This document shows positions 1 to 9,261 of a DNA stretch of 64,000 nucleotides, piece after piece; positions within the stretch are counted from its first letter, which is position 1; the number at the start of each line of letters is the position of its first letter. The notes beneath the pieces were generated by a model. The model did not search any database and was not told the origin of the DNA. It was given only the letters and a program-made list of their open reading frames with translations. Made by a program: the position numbers and the translations under genes. This stretch comes from Halogeometricum pallidum JCM 14848 (GTDB taxonomy: Archaea; Halobacteriota; Halobacteria; Halobacteriales; Haloferacaceae), in NCBI RefSeq assembly GCF_000337095.1, contig NZ_AOIV01000045.1, positions 62,001 through 126,000 on the forward strand, read 5' to 3'.

Positions 1-2
1 TC

Positions 3-377
3 GGCCGCGTCGGCTTCGTCCACGGCCACACGTGGCCGGCGCGCGAGGTGGTCGAGAGCGAGGCGGTCTGCGCGGCGCACGAACACCCCGCGGTGCGACT
101 CGAAGACAGCGTCGGCGGGGGCCGAAAAGAGCGTGCGTGGCTTCGCGGCCCGATGAACCCCGACCCGTTCGCGGCGCAGTTGGGACTGGAGGTGGCCGAC
201 CTCGACTGGAAATCGCCCGAACTCGTCGTCTTCCCGGCGTTCAACGACCGCTCCGGCGGGACGTGGGCGAACGTCGAGGGACAGGGCTTCCTCTCGCCGT
301 TCCTCCCGGCGGGCGTCTTCGACGCGGACGCCTACCTGCTCGACGGAACGCGACTCGGCCCGTACCGCTCCGTGTGA
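3..377 (+). CDS. SbcD-related archaeal metallophosphoesterase, C-terminal part
   Basis: Partial gene entering from the left edge; only the last 124 codons are present. The frame opens with a metal-binding segment (VGFVHGHTWP) followed by an AHEHPAV stretch, the histidine-rich second half of calcineurin-type phosphoesterase active sites. The arrangement matches the archaeal SbcD-related phosphoesterase family (TIGR00024 type). A downstream Lhr helicase is the usual neighbour of this family in haloarchaea, which supports the call and suggests a role in nucleic acid metabolism. The N-terminal metal ligands lie outside the window, so activity cannot be judged. The exact substrate is unknown. Confidence 0.75.
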   Translation, partial: GRVGFVHGHTWPAREVVESEAVCAAHEHPAVRLEDSVGGGRKERAWLRGPMNPDPFAAQLGLEVADLDWKSPELVVFPAFNDRSGGTWANVEGQGFLSPFLPAGVFDADAYLLDGTRLGPYRSV

Positions 378-405
378 CGGGCGGAGGCGGGCCGACGCCC
401 GACGG

Positions 406-888
406 TCAGTTCGCTCTCGACCGACCGCCTCGACCGGAGTCGTCCTCTCGTTCTCCCTCGGCTTCGGTCCGCAGTTCGGAGAGCATCGACAGGACGGTCG
501 AATACCCCTCCAGACGGCCCTTCTCGTACTCGCTCAGCGCCGCGTACGGGCGGTCGGGGTCGGCACCGTCCGCCTCCCGAACGACGGATTCGACGCGGGC
601 GAGCGTCCGGGAGTCCAACTCGCCCGCGTCGACGCCGCCGTAGTGCGCGTCGGGGCGAGGCGCCGACTCGGACGGGTCCATCTCGTACTCGCCGTCATCG
701 ACCCGGACGACGCCCTCTTCGACCAGTCGGTCGAGCACGTCCCGCGTCTGGGCCGGCGTCCCGTCCGCGAGGACGGCGACGTGCTCGGCGCTCCGAGGTT
801 CGTCCAAAATCTCGACCGCGGAGACGACACGTTCGCGCAGCGTGAACACGTGCGTCCACGAGCCAGGGGACCACCGTGACCGCTTCAT
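406..888 (-). CDS. Haloarchaeal helix-turn-helix domain protein
   Basis: 160 residues. Residues about 15-70 read as a winged HTH: TLRERVVSAVEILDEPRSAE, then a recognition-helix-like segment and a short wing (VRVDDGEYEMDP). The C-terminal half is helical and charged, ending in a basic tail. A CATAAG element about 24 bases upstream of the ATG fits a leaderless transcript starting at or near position 888. It is divergent from the Lhr helicase and converges on the phosphoesterase. Probably a DNA-binding regulator; no ligand or target can be inferred. The domain call rests on pattern only. Confidence 0.6.
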   Translation of the reverse strand: MKRSRWSPGSWTHVFTLRERVVSAVEILDEPRSAEHVAVLADGTPAQTRDVLDRLVEEGVVRVDDGEYEMDPSESAPRPDAHYGGVDAGELDSRTLARVESVVREADGADPDRPYAALSEYEKGRLEGYSTVLSMLSELRTEAEGEREDDSGRGGRSRAN

Positions 889-1132
889 ACGTTCCCGCTA
901 GGCGGAACCACTTATGACTGTGATGGCAGATTTGTTATATTTCATCTTTCAGCGGCCTACGAACAACGGTCTCGGCGGGTGAGTTCAACGAACCGGGGGA
1001 CCGCGCGTCCGGGGCGGGCGGGTCGCCGAACGACTGGCGGATGATGCGAGGGATGGCTTGGTCGGTCTTCCGACGAATCCGCCGACCCCCGTGAGCGGTG
1101 CGCTTAATCCGCTTGCACCGCTAGTGCTGTCG

Positions 1133-3979
1133 ATGCGAGACGCGACGGCCGCGCAGGGTATGGACGCGTTCACGACGCTCGGCGAGAGGGTCCGCGCGGC
1201 GCTCTCCGAACGGGGATTCACGACGCCCACGGAGCCGCAGCGACGGGCGATTCCGCCGATAGCCGCCGGGCGGAACGCCCTCGTCCTCGCCCCCACGGGA
1301 ACCGGGAAGACGGAGACGGCGATGCTGCCGGTGCTCGACGCGATAGTCGAGTCCGACCCCGAGGAGCGGGAGGGCATCTCGGCGCTGTACATCACGCCGC
1401 TGCGCGCCCTCAACCGCGACATGCGGGAGCGCCTCGACTGGTGGGGCGAGGAACTCGATATCGAGGTGGACGTCCGCCACGGCGACACCACGCAGTACCA
1501 GCGAGGAAAGCAGGCGAACGACCCGCCGGACGTGCTCGTGACGACGCCGGAGACGCTGCAGGCGATGCTGACGGGGAAGAAGCTCCGGAAGGCGCTGTCG
1601 GACGTGCGCCACGTCGTCGTCGACGAAGTGCATGAACTCGCCTCGGCCAAGCGCGGCGCGCAGTTGACTATCGGTTTAGAGCGCCTCCGCGCCCTCGCCG
1701 GCCCGTTCCAGCGGGTCGGCCTCTCGGCGACGGTCGGGTCCCCCGAGGAGGTGGGGAAGTTCCTCACCGGCGACCGGGCGTTCGAAATCGTGGAGGTCGA
1801 CGCCGGGAGCAAGGTGGAGTTCACCGTCGTCCACCCCGAGATAACCCGCGAGGACCGGGAGTTGGCCGGGCGGTTGGCCTCCGAGGACGAGATGGCCAGC
1901 CACGTCCGCCTCATACGCGACATCGTGCGCGACCACGAGTCCACGCTCGTCTTCGTCAACACCCGTCAGACGGCCGAAGCCCTCGGCTCGCGGTTCAAAG
2001 CGCTCGACGCGCCCGTGGAGGTTCACCACGGGTCGCTCTCGAAGGACGTGCGAATCGACGTTGAAGACCGGTTCAAAGCCGGCGAGTTGGACGGCCTCAT
2101 CTGCACCTCCTCGATGGAACTCGGCATCGACGTGGGGCGGGTGGACCACGTCGTCCAGTACGGCAGTCCCCGCGAGGTGGCCCGACTCCTCCAGCGAGTC
2201 GGCCGCGCGGGCCACCGCCGCGACCAGGTTTCGCGGGGGACCGTCGTCACCTCCTCGGCCGACGATACCCACGAGGCCCTCGCCATCGCGCGGAAGGCGG
2301 AGGCGGGGGAGGTCGAACCCGCGCGCATCCACCACGCCAGCCTCGACACGGTCGCGAACCAGATAGTCGGCGTCGTCATGGACTACGGCGAGGTGTCGGC
2401 CAGGGAGACGTACGACCTCGTCACCGCGGCGTACCCGTTCCGCGACTTGGCGGAGGAGACGTTCCGGGAGATAGTCCGCGAGTTGTCCGGAAATCACCTG
2501 CTGTGGGTCGACGAGGAGAAGGACGTGTTGGAGAAGTCGGGCGGGACGTGGCAGTACTTCTACGCCAACCTCTCGATGATACCCGACGAGGAGACGTACG
2601 ACGTCTACGACATGTCCTCCCGGCGGCAGATAGGGACGCTCGACGAGCGGTTCGTCGTCAACTTCGCCGAACCCGGCGCGTCGTTCATCCAGCGCGGCGA
2701 GATGTGGCGCATCAACGACATCGACGACGACGAGGCGGAGGTGAACGTCACGCCCATCGAGGACCCCGGCGGCGAGGTGCCGTCGTGGACCGGGTCGGAG
2801 ATTCCCGTCCCCGCGCACGTCGCCGGCGAGGTGGGGGAGATACGCGAAACCGCCGCCCGGCAGTTCGCGGCGGGCGGGGAGCGAGGCGCCGTCGCCCGCG
2901 ATTTCCTCGGCCGCTACCCCACCGACGAGCGGACGGTCTCGGAGTCGCTGAAGCCGACCGAGCGACAGGTCGAAGCCGGGTTGCCGGTGCCGACGGCGGA
3001 CCGGTTGGTCGTCGAGGGGCAGGGGCGGAAGGTGGTGCTCAACTCCCCGTACGGTCACCGGGTGAACGAGACGCTCGGGCGGATGCTGGCCGCCCTCGTC
3101 GGTCAGCGCACCGGGTCGTCGATAGGCATCGAGACGGACGCGTACCGGGTCAAATTCGAGGTGCCGCCGAACGCCTCCGTCCACGACTTCACCGGCGTGT
3201 TGGAGACGACCGACCCCGAACACGTCGAGGGCGTCCTCGAACTCGCCCTGAAGCACTCCGAGTCGCTCAAGTTCACCCTCGCGCAGGTGGCCGCGAAGTT
3301 CGGCGCGCTCAAGCGGTATCAGGGGAACAAACGCTTCGGCGGCGACCGACTGCTGGCGGCGCTCGAAGGCACTCCCGTCTACGACGAGGCGGTCAGGGAG
3401 GTGTTCCACGTCGACCTCGCGGTGCCGGAGACGGCCGACCTCCTGCGGCGGATTCAGGGTGGCGAGGTGGCCTTAGAGACGGCGCGGGAGCGCACGCCCA
3501 TCGGCATCGACGGTCGCTCCAGCGGCCGGGACCTCCTCGTCCCCGAGAACGCCGACGCGAGCGTCATCCAGGCGGTCAGAGAGCGCATCCAGAACGACCG
3601 GGTCATCCTCCTGTGTCTGCACTGCACCGACTGGAAGACGACGCGGAAGGTGCGCCGCGTCCGCGACCAACCCGAGTGCCCCGAGTGCGGCGCGACGCGC
3701 ATCGCCTGCCTGAACCCGTGGGACGAGGAGACGGTGAAGGCCGTCCGCGCGACCGACCCCGACGAGGAACAGGAGCGACTGAAGCGCCGCGCGTACAAGT
3801 CGGCCAGCCTGGTCCAGAGCCACGGTCGCAAGGCCGTCGTCGCTCTCGCCGCCCGCGGCGTCGGCCCGCAGACGGCCGCGCGCGTCATCGGGAAACTCCG
3901 CGAGGACGAGGACGACTTCTACCGCGACATCCTCGAACAGGAGCGACAGTACGCGCGGACGCAGTCGTTCTGGGACTGA
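1133..3979 (+). CDS. lhr: Lhr-type ATP-dependent DNA helicase
   Basis: About 948 residues. Superfamily 2 helicase motifs are complete: Walker A APTGTGKT at about 53-60, DEVH box at about 164-167, motif III SAT in GLSATVGS, motif V-like CTSSMELGIDVGRVDHVVQY and motif VI QRVGRAGHR. Near the C terminus two CxxC pairs (about C828/C831 and C849/C852) look like a zinc knuckle, common in archaeal Lhr proteins. Family role: 3'-5' DNA helicase acting in repair and on RNA:DNA hybrids. The ATG at 1133 sits about 27 bases after a TTAA element, favouring a leaderless start; ATG 1160 is the alternative. It lies 3' of the phosphoesterase, its usual partner. Confidence 0.92.
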   Translation: MRDATAAQGMDAFTTLGERVRAALSERGFTTPTEPQRRAIPPIAAGRNALVLAPTGTGKTETAMLPVLDAIVESDPEEREGISALYITPLRALNRDMRERLDWWGEELDIEVDVRHGDTTQYQRGKQANDPPDVLVTTPETLQAMLTGKKLRKALSDVRHVVVDEVHELASAKRGAQLTIGLERLRALAGPFQRVGLSATVGSPEEVGKFLTGDRAFEIVEVDAGSKVEFTVVHPEITREDRELAGRLASEDEMASHVRLIRDIVRDHESTLVFVNTRQTAEALGSRFKALDAPVEVHHGSLSKDVRIDVEDRFKAGELDGLICTSSMELGIDVGRVDHVVQYGSPREVARLLQRVGRAGHRRDQVSRGTVVTSSADDTHEALAIARKAEAGEVEPARIHHASLDTVANQIVGVVMDYGEVSARETYDLVTAAYPFRDLAEETFREIVRELSGNHLLWVDEEKDVLEKSGGTWQYFYANLSMIPDEETYDVYDMSSRRQIGTLDERFVVNFAEPGASFIQRGEMWRINDIDDDEAEVNVTPIEDPGGEVPSWTGSEIPVPAHVAGEVGEIRETAARQFAAGGERGAVARDFLGRYPTDERTVSESLKPTERQVEAGLPVPTADRLVVEGQGRKVVLNSPYGHRVNETLGRMLAALVGQRTGSSIGIETDAYRVKFEVPPNASVHDFTGVLETTDPEHVEGVLELALKHSESLKFTLAQVAAKFGALKRYQGNKRFGGDRLLAALEGTPVYDEAVREVFHVDLAVPETADLLRRIQGGEVALETARERTPIGIDGRSSGRDLLVPENADASVIQAVRERIQNDRVILLCLHCTDWKTTRKVRRVRDQPECPECGATRIACLNPWDEETVKAVRATDPDEEQERLKRRAYKSASLVQSHGRKAVVALAARGVGPQTAARVIGKLREDEDDFYRDILEQERQYARTQSFWD

Positions 3980-4055
3980 CGCCGTTCTCGACCGAAGCGC
4001 TGCCGCGTCGCGGACCCACGAGCGATTTATCCCCTCCCTCTCCGACGGCCCGACC

Positions 4056-4766
4056 ATGCCGGACGACGCCCTCGGCGCGGCGATGTGGGACTTTCTGCAC
4101 GAGGAGTACGACGGGTCGTGCGTCCACCGCGACCCCGAGACGGGGGAGACGTGGGATGCGAACATCCGGAAGTTCTACTTCGCGCCGTACGCCGCGTGGC
4201 CCGCCGAGGAACGAGCGTTCGTCGACGGACTGGCGACGCCGTTTTTGGACGTTGGCTGCGGAGCCGGCAACCACGCCCGAGTCGTCTCCCTGCACGGCCG
4301 CGTCGTCGCCTTCGACGCGAGTCCGATGGCCGTCCGAACCGCTCGCGCCCGCGGCGTCGACGCCGTCGTCGCCGACATGTTCCGCCCGCCCGTTCCCGAA
4401 GGCCGGTTCGAGACGGCGCTCGTGAACGGCACGCAGGCGACGTTAGCCCGGACGGATGCCGAACTCAGGGGATTTCTCGCCGAACTCGCTCGGGTCACGA
4501 CCGAGACGGGAACGGCGTGGGTCGACTCCTACGACCCCGAACGGGTCGACGAGTCGCACGGTCACCGCCCGGCCGGGGAGGACGGCGTCGGACGCCGTCG
4601 GTTCCGCGTGGAGTACCGCGGGCGCGACCTGGTCGGACCGCTCCTCGAGTTCCGGACGGTTTCGCCCGACAGGCTCCGGACCGTCTGCGCGGGGACGACG
4701 TGGTCCGTCGCGGAGACGGCGTACTCCGGGGAGTTCGGCTACTACAGGGCGAGACTGACGAAGTGA
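4056..4766 (+). CDS. Class I SAM-dependent methyltransferase
   Basis: 236 residues. A Rossmann-type SAM site is plain: motif I FLDVGCGAGNHARVV at about 66-80, an acidic residue closing strand beta2 (VVAFDASPMAV), and a motif near VADMFRPPVPEGRFETALV. The later half resembles small-molecule methyltransferases of the methyltransferase-11/25 type. Substrate cannot be inferred. It follows the helicase by 76 bases on the same strand and converges on the CDC48 gene with only 19 bases between stops. Confidence 0.75.
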   Translation: MPDDALGAAMWDFLHEEYDGSCVHRDPETGETWDANIRKFYFAPYAAWPAEERAFVDGLATPFLDVGCGAGNHARVVSLHGRVVAFDASPMAVRTARARGVDAVVADMFRPPVPEGRFETALVNGTQATLARTDAELRGFLAELARVTTETGTAWVDSYDPERVDESHGHRPAGEDGVGRRRFRVEYRGRDLVGPLLEFRTVSPDRLRTVCAGTTWSVAETAYSGEFGYYRARLTK

Positions 4767-4785
4767 GGCGTACTGCCGCTCTCGG

Positions 4786-6951
4786 CTACTCCTCGCTGGC
4801 GTCGAGGACGACGCCGAGGGCGGCGTCGAAGTGCGCCTGCGTGACGCGAATCTCGTCGGCGTGCTCGTTCGCCTCCTCGCCGTCGTAGGCCTCGGCCACC
4901 TCCTCGATGGCGCGCATCGTCGCCTCGCGGCAGACGGCTTGGATGTCGGCCCCGGAGAGGCCGTCCATGTGCGCGGCGAGTTCGTCCAAGTCAACGTCGT
5001 CGGCGAGCGGTTTCTCGCGGGTGTGGACGCCGAGGATGGCCCGCCGGGCGTCCACGTCGGGGTTCGGCACGAGGACGTGCGACTCCAGACGGCCGGGTCT
5101 GAGCAGGGCCGGGTCGAGGGCGTCCTTTCGATTCGTCGCCGAGAGGACGACCACGTTCGGGTTGTCGGCCAGTCGGTCCAACTCGGTCAAAAGCTGCGAG
5201 ACGACGCGTTCGCCGACGCCCGAGTCCGACCCCATCGAGTCGCGGTTGCCCGCGATGGCGTCTATCTCGTCGAAGAAAACGATAACCGGCGCGGCCTGCC
5301 GCGCGCGCTCGAACACCTCTCTGACCGACTTCTCGGACTCGCCAACGTACCGGTCAAGCAACTCAGGACCGGCGACGTGGATGAAGTTCACGCCGCTCTC
5401 GCCCGCGATGGCTCGCGCGAGGAGCGTCTTGCCCGTCCCCGGTGGACCGTGGAGGAGCACGCCCGACGGGGGCGTCGTGTTCGCCGCCTCGAACAGGGGC
5501 GCGTAGGTGAGCGGCCACGTCACGCTCCGTTCGAGGGTACGTTTCGCCTCCTCCAGCCCGCCGACGTCGTCGAACGTCGTCGTCGGCGCCTCGGCGACGT
5601 ACTCGCGCATCGCGGAGGGTTCGACGCTCGCCATCGCCGCCTCGAAGTCCTCGCGGGTCACCTCCAACTCGGAGAACTCGATTTTCTCGCCGCTCCCGCC
5701 GCGGCGGGCGCGGCGCAGGGCGGTCATCGCCGCCTCCTTCGTCAACGATTCGAGGTCGGCCCCGACGAAGCCGTGGGTCCGCGCGGCGAGGCGGTCGACG
5801 TCCACGCCCTCCGCGAGGGGCATCCGTCGGGTGTGGACCTCCAGAATCTCGCGTCGGCCCTGTTCGTTGGGGACGCCGATTTCGATTTCGCGGTCGAACC
5901 GGCCGCCGCGGCGGAGGGCGGGGTCCAGGGAATCCACGCGGTTGGTCGCGCCGATGACGATGACGTCGCCGCGGGCGGCGAGTCCGTCCATCAGGCTGAG
6001 CAGTTGGCCGACGACGCGGTTCTCCACGTCGCCGCCGTCGTCGCGCTTGCCCGCGATGGAGTCTATCTCGTCGAAGAAGACGATGGCCGGCGCGTTCTCC
6101 CTGGCCTCCTCGAACTTCTCTCTGAGCTTCTCCTCCGATTCGCCCTTGTACTTCGACATGATCTCCGGGCCGGAGACGGTGATGAACGTCGCGTCCACCT
6201 CGGTGGCGACGGCCTTGGCGATGAGCGTCTTCCCGGTGCCCGGCGGACCGTGCAGGAGCACGCCCTTCGGCGGGTCGACGCCGAGGTGGGCGAACACCTC
6301 CGGTTCCGACAGGGGGAGTTCGATCATCTCGCGGACGAGGTCCAACTCCTCGTCCAGTCCGCCGATGTCCTCGTAGGCGACGCCCGTCGGGCCGTCGCGC
6401 TCTTCGTCCTCGTCGCCGCCGGAGACGCTGGTGACGACGCGGCTCACGGTCCCCTGCTTCGAGAGCCTGAGTTTCGTCGAGGCGGTGACGCGGACCATCC
6501 CGTCGGGACTCGTCTCCTTGACGACGAACGGGTCCGAACTCAGCGTCTCGAAGCGAATCTGCCCGCCCGACTGGATGGGTCGGTCCTGCACCGCCCGCTT
6601 GATGAGTTCGACCGCCCGGTCGTCGTCGCTGAACGCCACGTCGTCGGGCATCGACAGCGTCACCGAGCGCGCGTCCTCGACGTCCACCTGCCTGACCCGC
6701 ACCGTCTCGCCTATCTTCGCGTCGGCGTTCGCGCGCGTGTCGGCGTCGACGAGGACGACGCCGTCCGGCGTGCCGCCGCCGGCGGGCCACACCTTCGCGA
6801 CCGTCTCGCGGCCGCCCTCGACGACGACGGTGTCGCCGCTGAGGACGCCGAGACGCTGGCGCGCGGACTCGGGGAGGCGGGCGATGCCGCGGCCGGCGTC
6901 TCGCTTCTCCGCGCCGCGAACGGTGAGTTCGAGGCCCTCGTCGTCTGGCAT
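4786..6951 (-). CDS. CDC48/VCP-like AAA+ ATPase
   Basis: 721 residues, the usual archaeal CDC48 length. The N domain (1-185) has the double-psi barrel start typical of the family (ELTVRGAEKRDAGRGIARL). D1 carries Walker A GPPGTGKT at 235-242 and Walker B VFFDEID at 291-297; D2 carries a second GPPGTGKT at about 502-509 and VFFDEID at 558-564. Both second-region-of-homology segments are present (ATNRVDSLDPALRR; ATNRKDALDPALLRPGR). Family role: hexameric unfoldase that extracts and remodels proteins, in archaea probably feeding the proteasome. The C terminus lacks a long extension. Haloarchaea carry several paralogues, so which one this is remains open. Confidence 0.93.
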   Translation of the reverse strand: MPDDEGLELTVRGAEKRDAGRGIARLPESARQRLGVLSGDTVVVEGGRETVAKVWPAGGGTPDGVVLVDADTRANADAKIGETVRVRQVDVEDARSVTLSMPDDVAFSDDDRAVELIKRAVQDRPIQSGGQIRFETLSSDPFVVKETSPDGMVRVTASTKLRLSKQGTVSRVVTSVSGGDEDEERDGPTGVAYEDIGGLDEELDLVREMIELPLSEPEVFAHLGVDPPKGVLLHGPPGTGKTLIAKAVATEVDATFITVSGPEIMSKYKGESEEKLREKFEEARENAPAIVFFDEIDSIAGKRDDGGDVENRVVGQLLSLMDGLAARGDVIVIGATNRVDSLDPALRRGGRFDREIEIGVPNEQGRREILEVHTRRMPLAEGVDVDRLAARTHGFVGADLESLTKEAAMTALRRARRGGSGEKIEFSELEVTREDFEAAMASVEPSAMREYVAEAPTTTFDDVGGLEEAKRTLERSVTWPLTYAPLFEAANTTPPSGVLLHGPPGTGKTLLARAIAGESGVNFIHVAGPELLDRYVGESEKSVREVFERARQAAPVIVFFDEIDAIAGNRDSMGSDSGVGERVVSQLLTELDRLADNPNVVVLSATNRKDALDPALLRPGRLESHVLVPNPDVDARRAILGVHTREKPLADDVDLDELAAHMDGLSGADIQAVCREATMRAIEEVAEAYDGEEANEHADEIRVTQAHFDAALGVVLDASEE

Positions 6952-7076
6952 ACCCCCGGCTTGGGGTGCCCCGGTCTTTACCCTTGCCCGACGGCTCTCG
7001 TCCCCCGCCCGTCCGCTCGTCCGTCCGCCTCCCGTCCGGCAGAAACGTTATGTTCCACGATAGCACATCACTTCGT

Positions 7077-7217
7077 ATGGTCTCCACGACGCAGAAGGAC
7101 GGAACGACGTGGTACCGCTGTGAGGAGTGCGAGATGCTGTTCGACGCGGAGTCCGAGGCGAAGACGCACGAGGAGAACTGCGACGGCGAGGACGACAGTC
7201 CGTCGTACCTGCAGTGA
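7077..7217 (+). CDS. Small zinc-finger protein (DUF7128-like)
   Basis: 46 residues starting MVSTTQKDGTTWYRCEECEM. It holds CxxC (CEEC) followed by HxxxxC (HEENC), a C2H2/C2HC-like zinc knuckle, and ends SPSYLQ. This matches a tiny haloarchaeal family I recall as DUF7128, conserved in size and C-terminal tail. The chosen start gives the family length; a longer upstream frame from 6966 runs into the promoter region. Such one-finger proteins in haloarchaea have been linked to growth and biofilm phenotypes in some cases, but no role can be assigned here. Confidence 0.75.
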   Translation: MVSTTQKDGTTWYRCEECEMLFDAESEAKTHEENCDGEDDSPSYLQ

Positions 7218-7228
7218 GGAGTCGGAAG

Positions 7229-7459
7229 CTATCGCTCTTCGAGCAGTCGCTCGGCGTGGTCGCGCGACTGTGCGCGCTTCCAGCGTACCTGCGAGGCCTC
7301 CCCGTAGGAGAGTTCCTCGCGGAGTTCGTCGGGGAGAAACCCCGCGGCGGCGCGGAGCACCGTTCCGTCGCCGTCCCCGAACTCGACGACGCCGTAGGCG
7401 TCCGGAGCCGACCCGACGGTCTTCCGTTCGAGCGGTTTCCATCGCTTTCCGAGCGCCAT
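7229..7459 (-). CDS. Conserved haloarchaeal small protein (DUF7508-like)
   Basis: 76 residues, MALGKRWKPLERKTVGSAPD onward. The pattern of an N-terminal ERKTVGSAPDAYGVVEFGD segment followed by charged helix (ELREELSYGEASQVRWKRAQ) matches a small family I recall as DUF7508 (name from memory); the first part resembles a GIY-YIG-like start without catalytic residues. Its ATG overlaps the stop of the upstream DUF5796-like gene by one base (TGATG), so the two are almost certainly co-translated. Function unknown. Confidence 0.7.
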   Translation of the reverse strand: MALGKRWKPLERKTVGSAPDAYGVVEFGDGDGTVLRAAAGFLPDELREELSYGEASQVRWKRAQSRDHAERLLEER

Positions 7460-7899
7460 CAGTCGCTTTCGGCGTCGTTCACGAACTCGTAGGAGGTCTC
7501 CGCCCAGTCGTCCTCCTCGAAGACGAACACGCGGCCGCGGGCCACCTCCGGGTCGGCCTCGATTTCGGTGCGCATGCTCTTGGTCCGGCGGACGCGGACG
7601 CCCGGGAACAGTTCCTCCTCCTCGTCTTCGTCCAGGACGACCCGGCCGACGCCGCTGGCTTCGAGGATGTCCTCGTGGGTCTTCAGGTCGTTCACGTACA
7701 TCATCACGCCCTCAGTCTCCGTCGGGTCGGTCACGAGGACGTGCGTCTCCCGGCCGGGCGCGGTGGTGAGCGTCCCGGTGACGGCCTCCGGCACGCCGCG
7801 GTAGAGGGTCGTCCGGCCGTCGAGGTACTCAACCTGCACGCCGTGGTCGAGCAGTTCGACGCCGAGCGTGCTCGGCGCCACGTCGTTTCGCGCGCTCAT
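7459..7899 (-). CDS. Conserved haloarchaeal protein (DUF5796-like)
   Basis: 146 residues, acidic. The segments GVELLDHGVQVEYLDGRTTL, HVLVTDPTETEGVMMYVND and FPGVRVRRTKSMRTEIEADP are mainly beta-strand and match a haloarchaeal family I recall as DUF5796. No catalytic motif is apparent. First gene of a two-gene unit with the 76-residue protein, overlapping by one base. It is divergent from the shikimate kinase gene 112 bases away, so the promoters share that gap. Function unknown. Confidence 0.72.
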   Translation of the reverse strand: MSARNDVAPSTLGVELLDHGVQVEYLDGRTTLYRGVPEAVTGTLTTAPGRETHVLVTDPTETEGVMMYVNDLKTHEDILEASGVGRVVLDEDEEEELFPGVRVRRTKSMRTEIEADPEVARGRVFVFEEDDWAETSYEFVNDAESD

Positions 7900-8011
7900 A
7901 CCTCGGCGTTGCGCGGGTACGGTGAAAAGGTGCGCGGTAGCGACGGTTCGACCGGCCGGCCAATACGGCGGAGACCGCTACACCTTTGCCTCCGCTCGAT
8001 TCCGTACAGGT

Positions 8012-8881
8012 ATGCACGGCCGCGCAGTCGCACTCGGAGCGGGGACGATTCTGAACGCCCTCTCGACGGGGTTCGGGTCGGCCTTCGCCATCGACGCGGA
8101 GACGAGCGCCACCGTCGAACTCGACGATTCGGGGACGGTCACCGGGTCCGTCGCGGAGGACGTCGACGCCGACACGCGCCTCATCGAGCGATGCGTCGAA
8201 CTCGCGGCCGAGCGATACGGCGACGGCGACGACGGCGAGTACGGCGGGACGGTCCGCACCGAGAGCGACGTGCCGATGGCCGCCGGTCTGAAGAGTTCCA
8301 GCGCCGCCGCGAACGCGACGGTGCTGGCGACGGCGGACGCCCTCGGCGCGGACCCCGACCGGACCGAGGCGTGTCGAATCGGCGTGCAAGCAGCCCGCGA
8401 CGCCGGCGTCACCGTCACCGGGGCGTTCGACGACGCCTCCGCGTCGATGCTCGGCGGCGCGACGGTGACGAACAACGACGCGGACGAACTGCTCTCGCGG
8501 GAACCCGTCGGGTGGGACGTGCTCGTCTGGACGCCCGACGAGCGCGCCTACAGCGCCGACGCCGACGCGGCGGCCTGCGCGAACGTCGCGCCGATGGCCG
8601 AACTCGTCGCGGAACTGGCGCTCGACGGCCGATACGCCGAGGCGATGACGGTCAACGGCCTCGCGTTCTCGGCGGCGCTCGGGTTCCCCGCCGACCCCGC
8701 CGTCGAGGCGATGCCGCACGCTGCGGGCGTCTCCCTCTCCGGCACCGGTCCGAGCGTCGTCGCGGTGGCCGACAGGGACGCCGACGGCGACCCCTTGGAG
8801 CGAGTCCGCGACCGGTGGGCCGAGCGGGAGGGAGAGACGTGGCTGACCACGACCCGAAACGACGGAGCACGCGTACGATGA
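8012..8881 (+). CDS. aroK: Archaeal shikimate kinase (GHMP family)
   Basis: 289 residues. This is the archaeal GHMP-type enzyme, unrelated to bacterial AroK. Evidence: the GHMP ATP-binding loop PMAAGLKSSSAAANATVLA at about 90-108, N-terminal GRAVALGAGTILNALSTGFG, and the C-terminal GVSLSGTGPSVVAV motif. It phosphorylates shikimate in the chorismate pathway. The TGA overlaps the ATG of chorismate mutase (ATGA), giving a two-gene operon for neighbouring pathway steps. aroA and aroC occur 20 kb downstream. ATG 8012 is chosen because it gives the family N terminus; a longer frame from 7868 would extend into the divergent promoter. Confidence 0.93.
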   Translation: MHGRAVALGAGTILNALSTGFGSAFAIDAETSATVELDDSGTVTGSVAEDVDADTRLIERCVELAAERYGDGDDGEYGGTVRTESDVPMAAGLKSSSAAANATVLATADALGADPDRTEACRIGVQAARDAGVTVTGAFDDASASMLGGATVTNNDADELLSREPVGWDVLVWTPDERAYSADADAAACANVAPMAELVAELALDGRYAEAMTVNGLAFSAALGFPADPAVEAMPHAAGVSLSGTGPSVVAVADRDADGDPLERVRDRWAEREGETWLTTTRNDGARVR

Positions 8882-9222
8882 CACGAGAGACAGACACAGA
8901 CAGAGACGCGGACGCACCACAGACCGACGACCAGCTAGCGAAGCGACCCGACGACATGACGCTCGACGAACTCCGCGGGGAGATAGCCGACATCGACCGC
9001 GAAATCGTCGAGCTCATCGCCCGACGGACGTACGTCGCCGATACGGTGGCGCAGGTAAAAGACGAGCGCGACCTGCCGACGACCGACGAGGGCCAGGAGG
9101 ACGTCGTGATGGACCGAGCCGGCGAGAACGCCGAGCGGTTCGACGTGGACTCGAACCTCGTGAAGGCTATCTTCCGGCTGCTCATCGAGTTGAACAAGGT
9201 GGAACAGCGGGAGAGCAGATAG
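8878..9222 (+). CDS. Chorismate mutase (AroQ type)
   Basis: 114 residues. The AroQ helical domain is at about 27-110: LDELRGEIADIDREIVELIA, then RRTYVADTVAQVKDERDLP. Catalytic-type residues include Arg in LRGEI, Lys in VAQVKDE and the downstream EDVVMDRA with its Glu, plus IELNKVEQRES. It converts chorismate to prephenate for Phe and Tyr synthesis, which fits the tyrA gene at 24 kb. The first 25 residues are a hydrophilic acidic extension lacking in many bacterial homologues. Start overlaps the aroK stop as ATGA, indicating translational coupling. Confidence 0.92.
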   Translation: MTRETDTDRDADAPQTDDQLAKRPDDMTLDELRGEIADIDREIVELIARRTYVADTVAQVKDERDLPTTDEGQEDVVMDRAGENAERFDVDSNLVKAIFRLLIELNKVEQRESR

Positions 9223-9261
9223 CCGAGCTTTAGCCGTTTCAGGCGTTCTACCGCCAGTCGA

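Noticed and set aside
2503-4425. A 640-codon plus-strand frame
   Set aside because: Out-of-frame shadow of the Lhr helicase and methyltransferase genes, dominated by Arg/Gly, no domain.
7868-8011. Upstream extension of aroK
   Set aside because: Family N terminus begins at 8012; the extension covers the divergent promoter of the DUF5796-like gene.
4831-9222. A 1463-codon open frame on the plus strand
   Set aside because: Runs antisense to cdc48 and through several other genes; its translation is arginine-rich shadow sequence, and only its end (chorismate mutase from 8878) is real.
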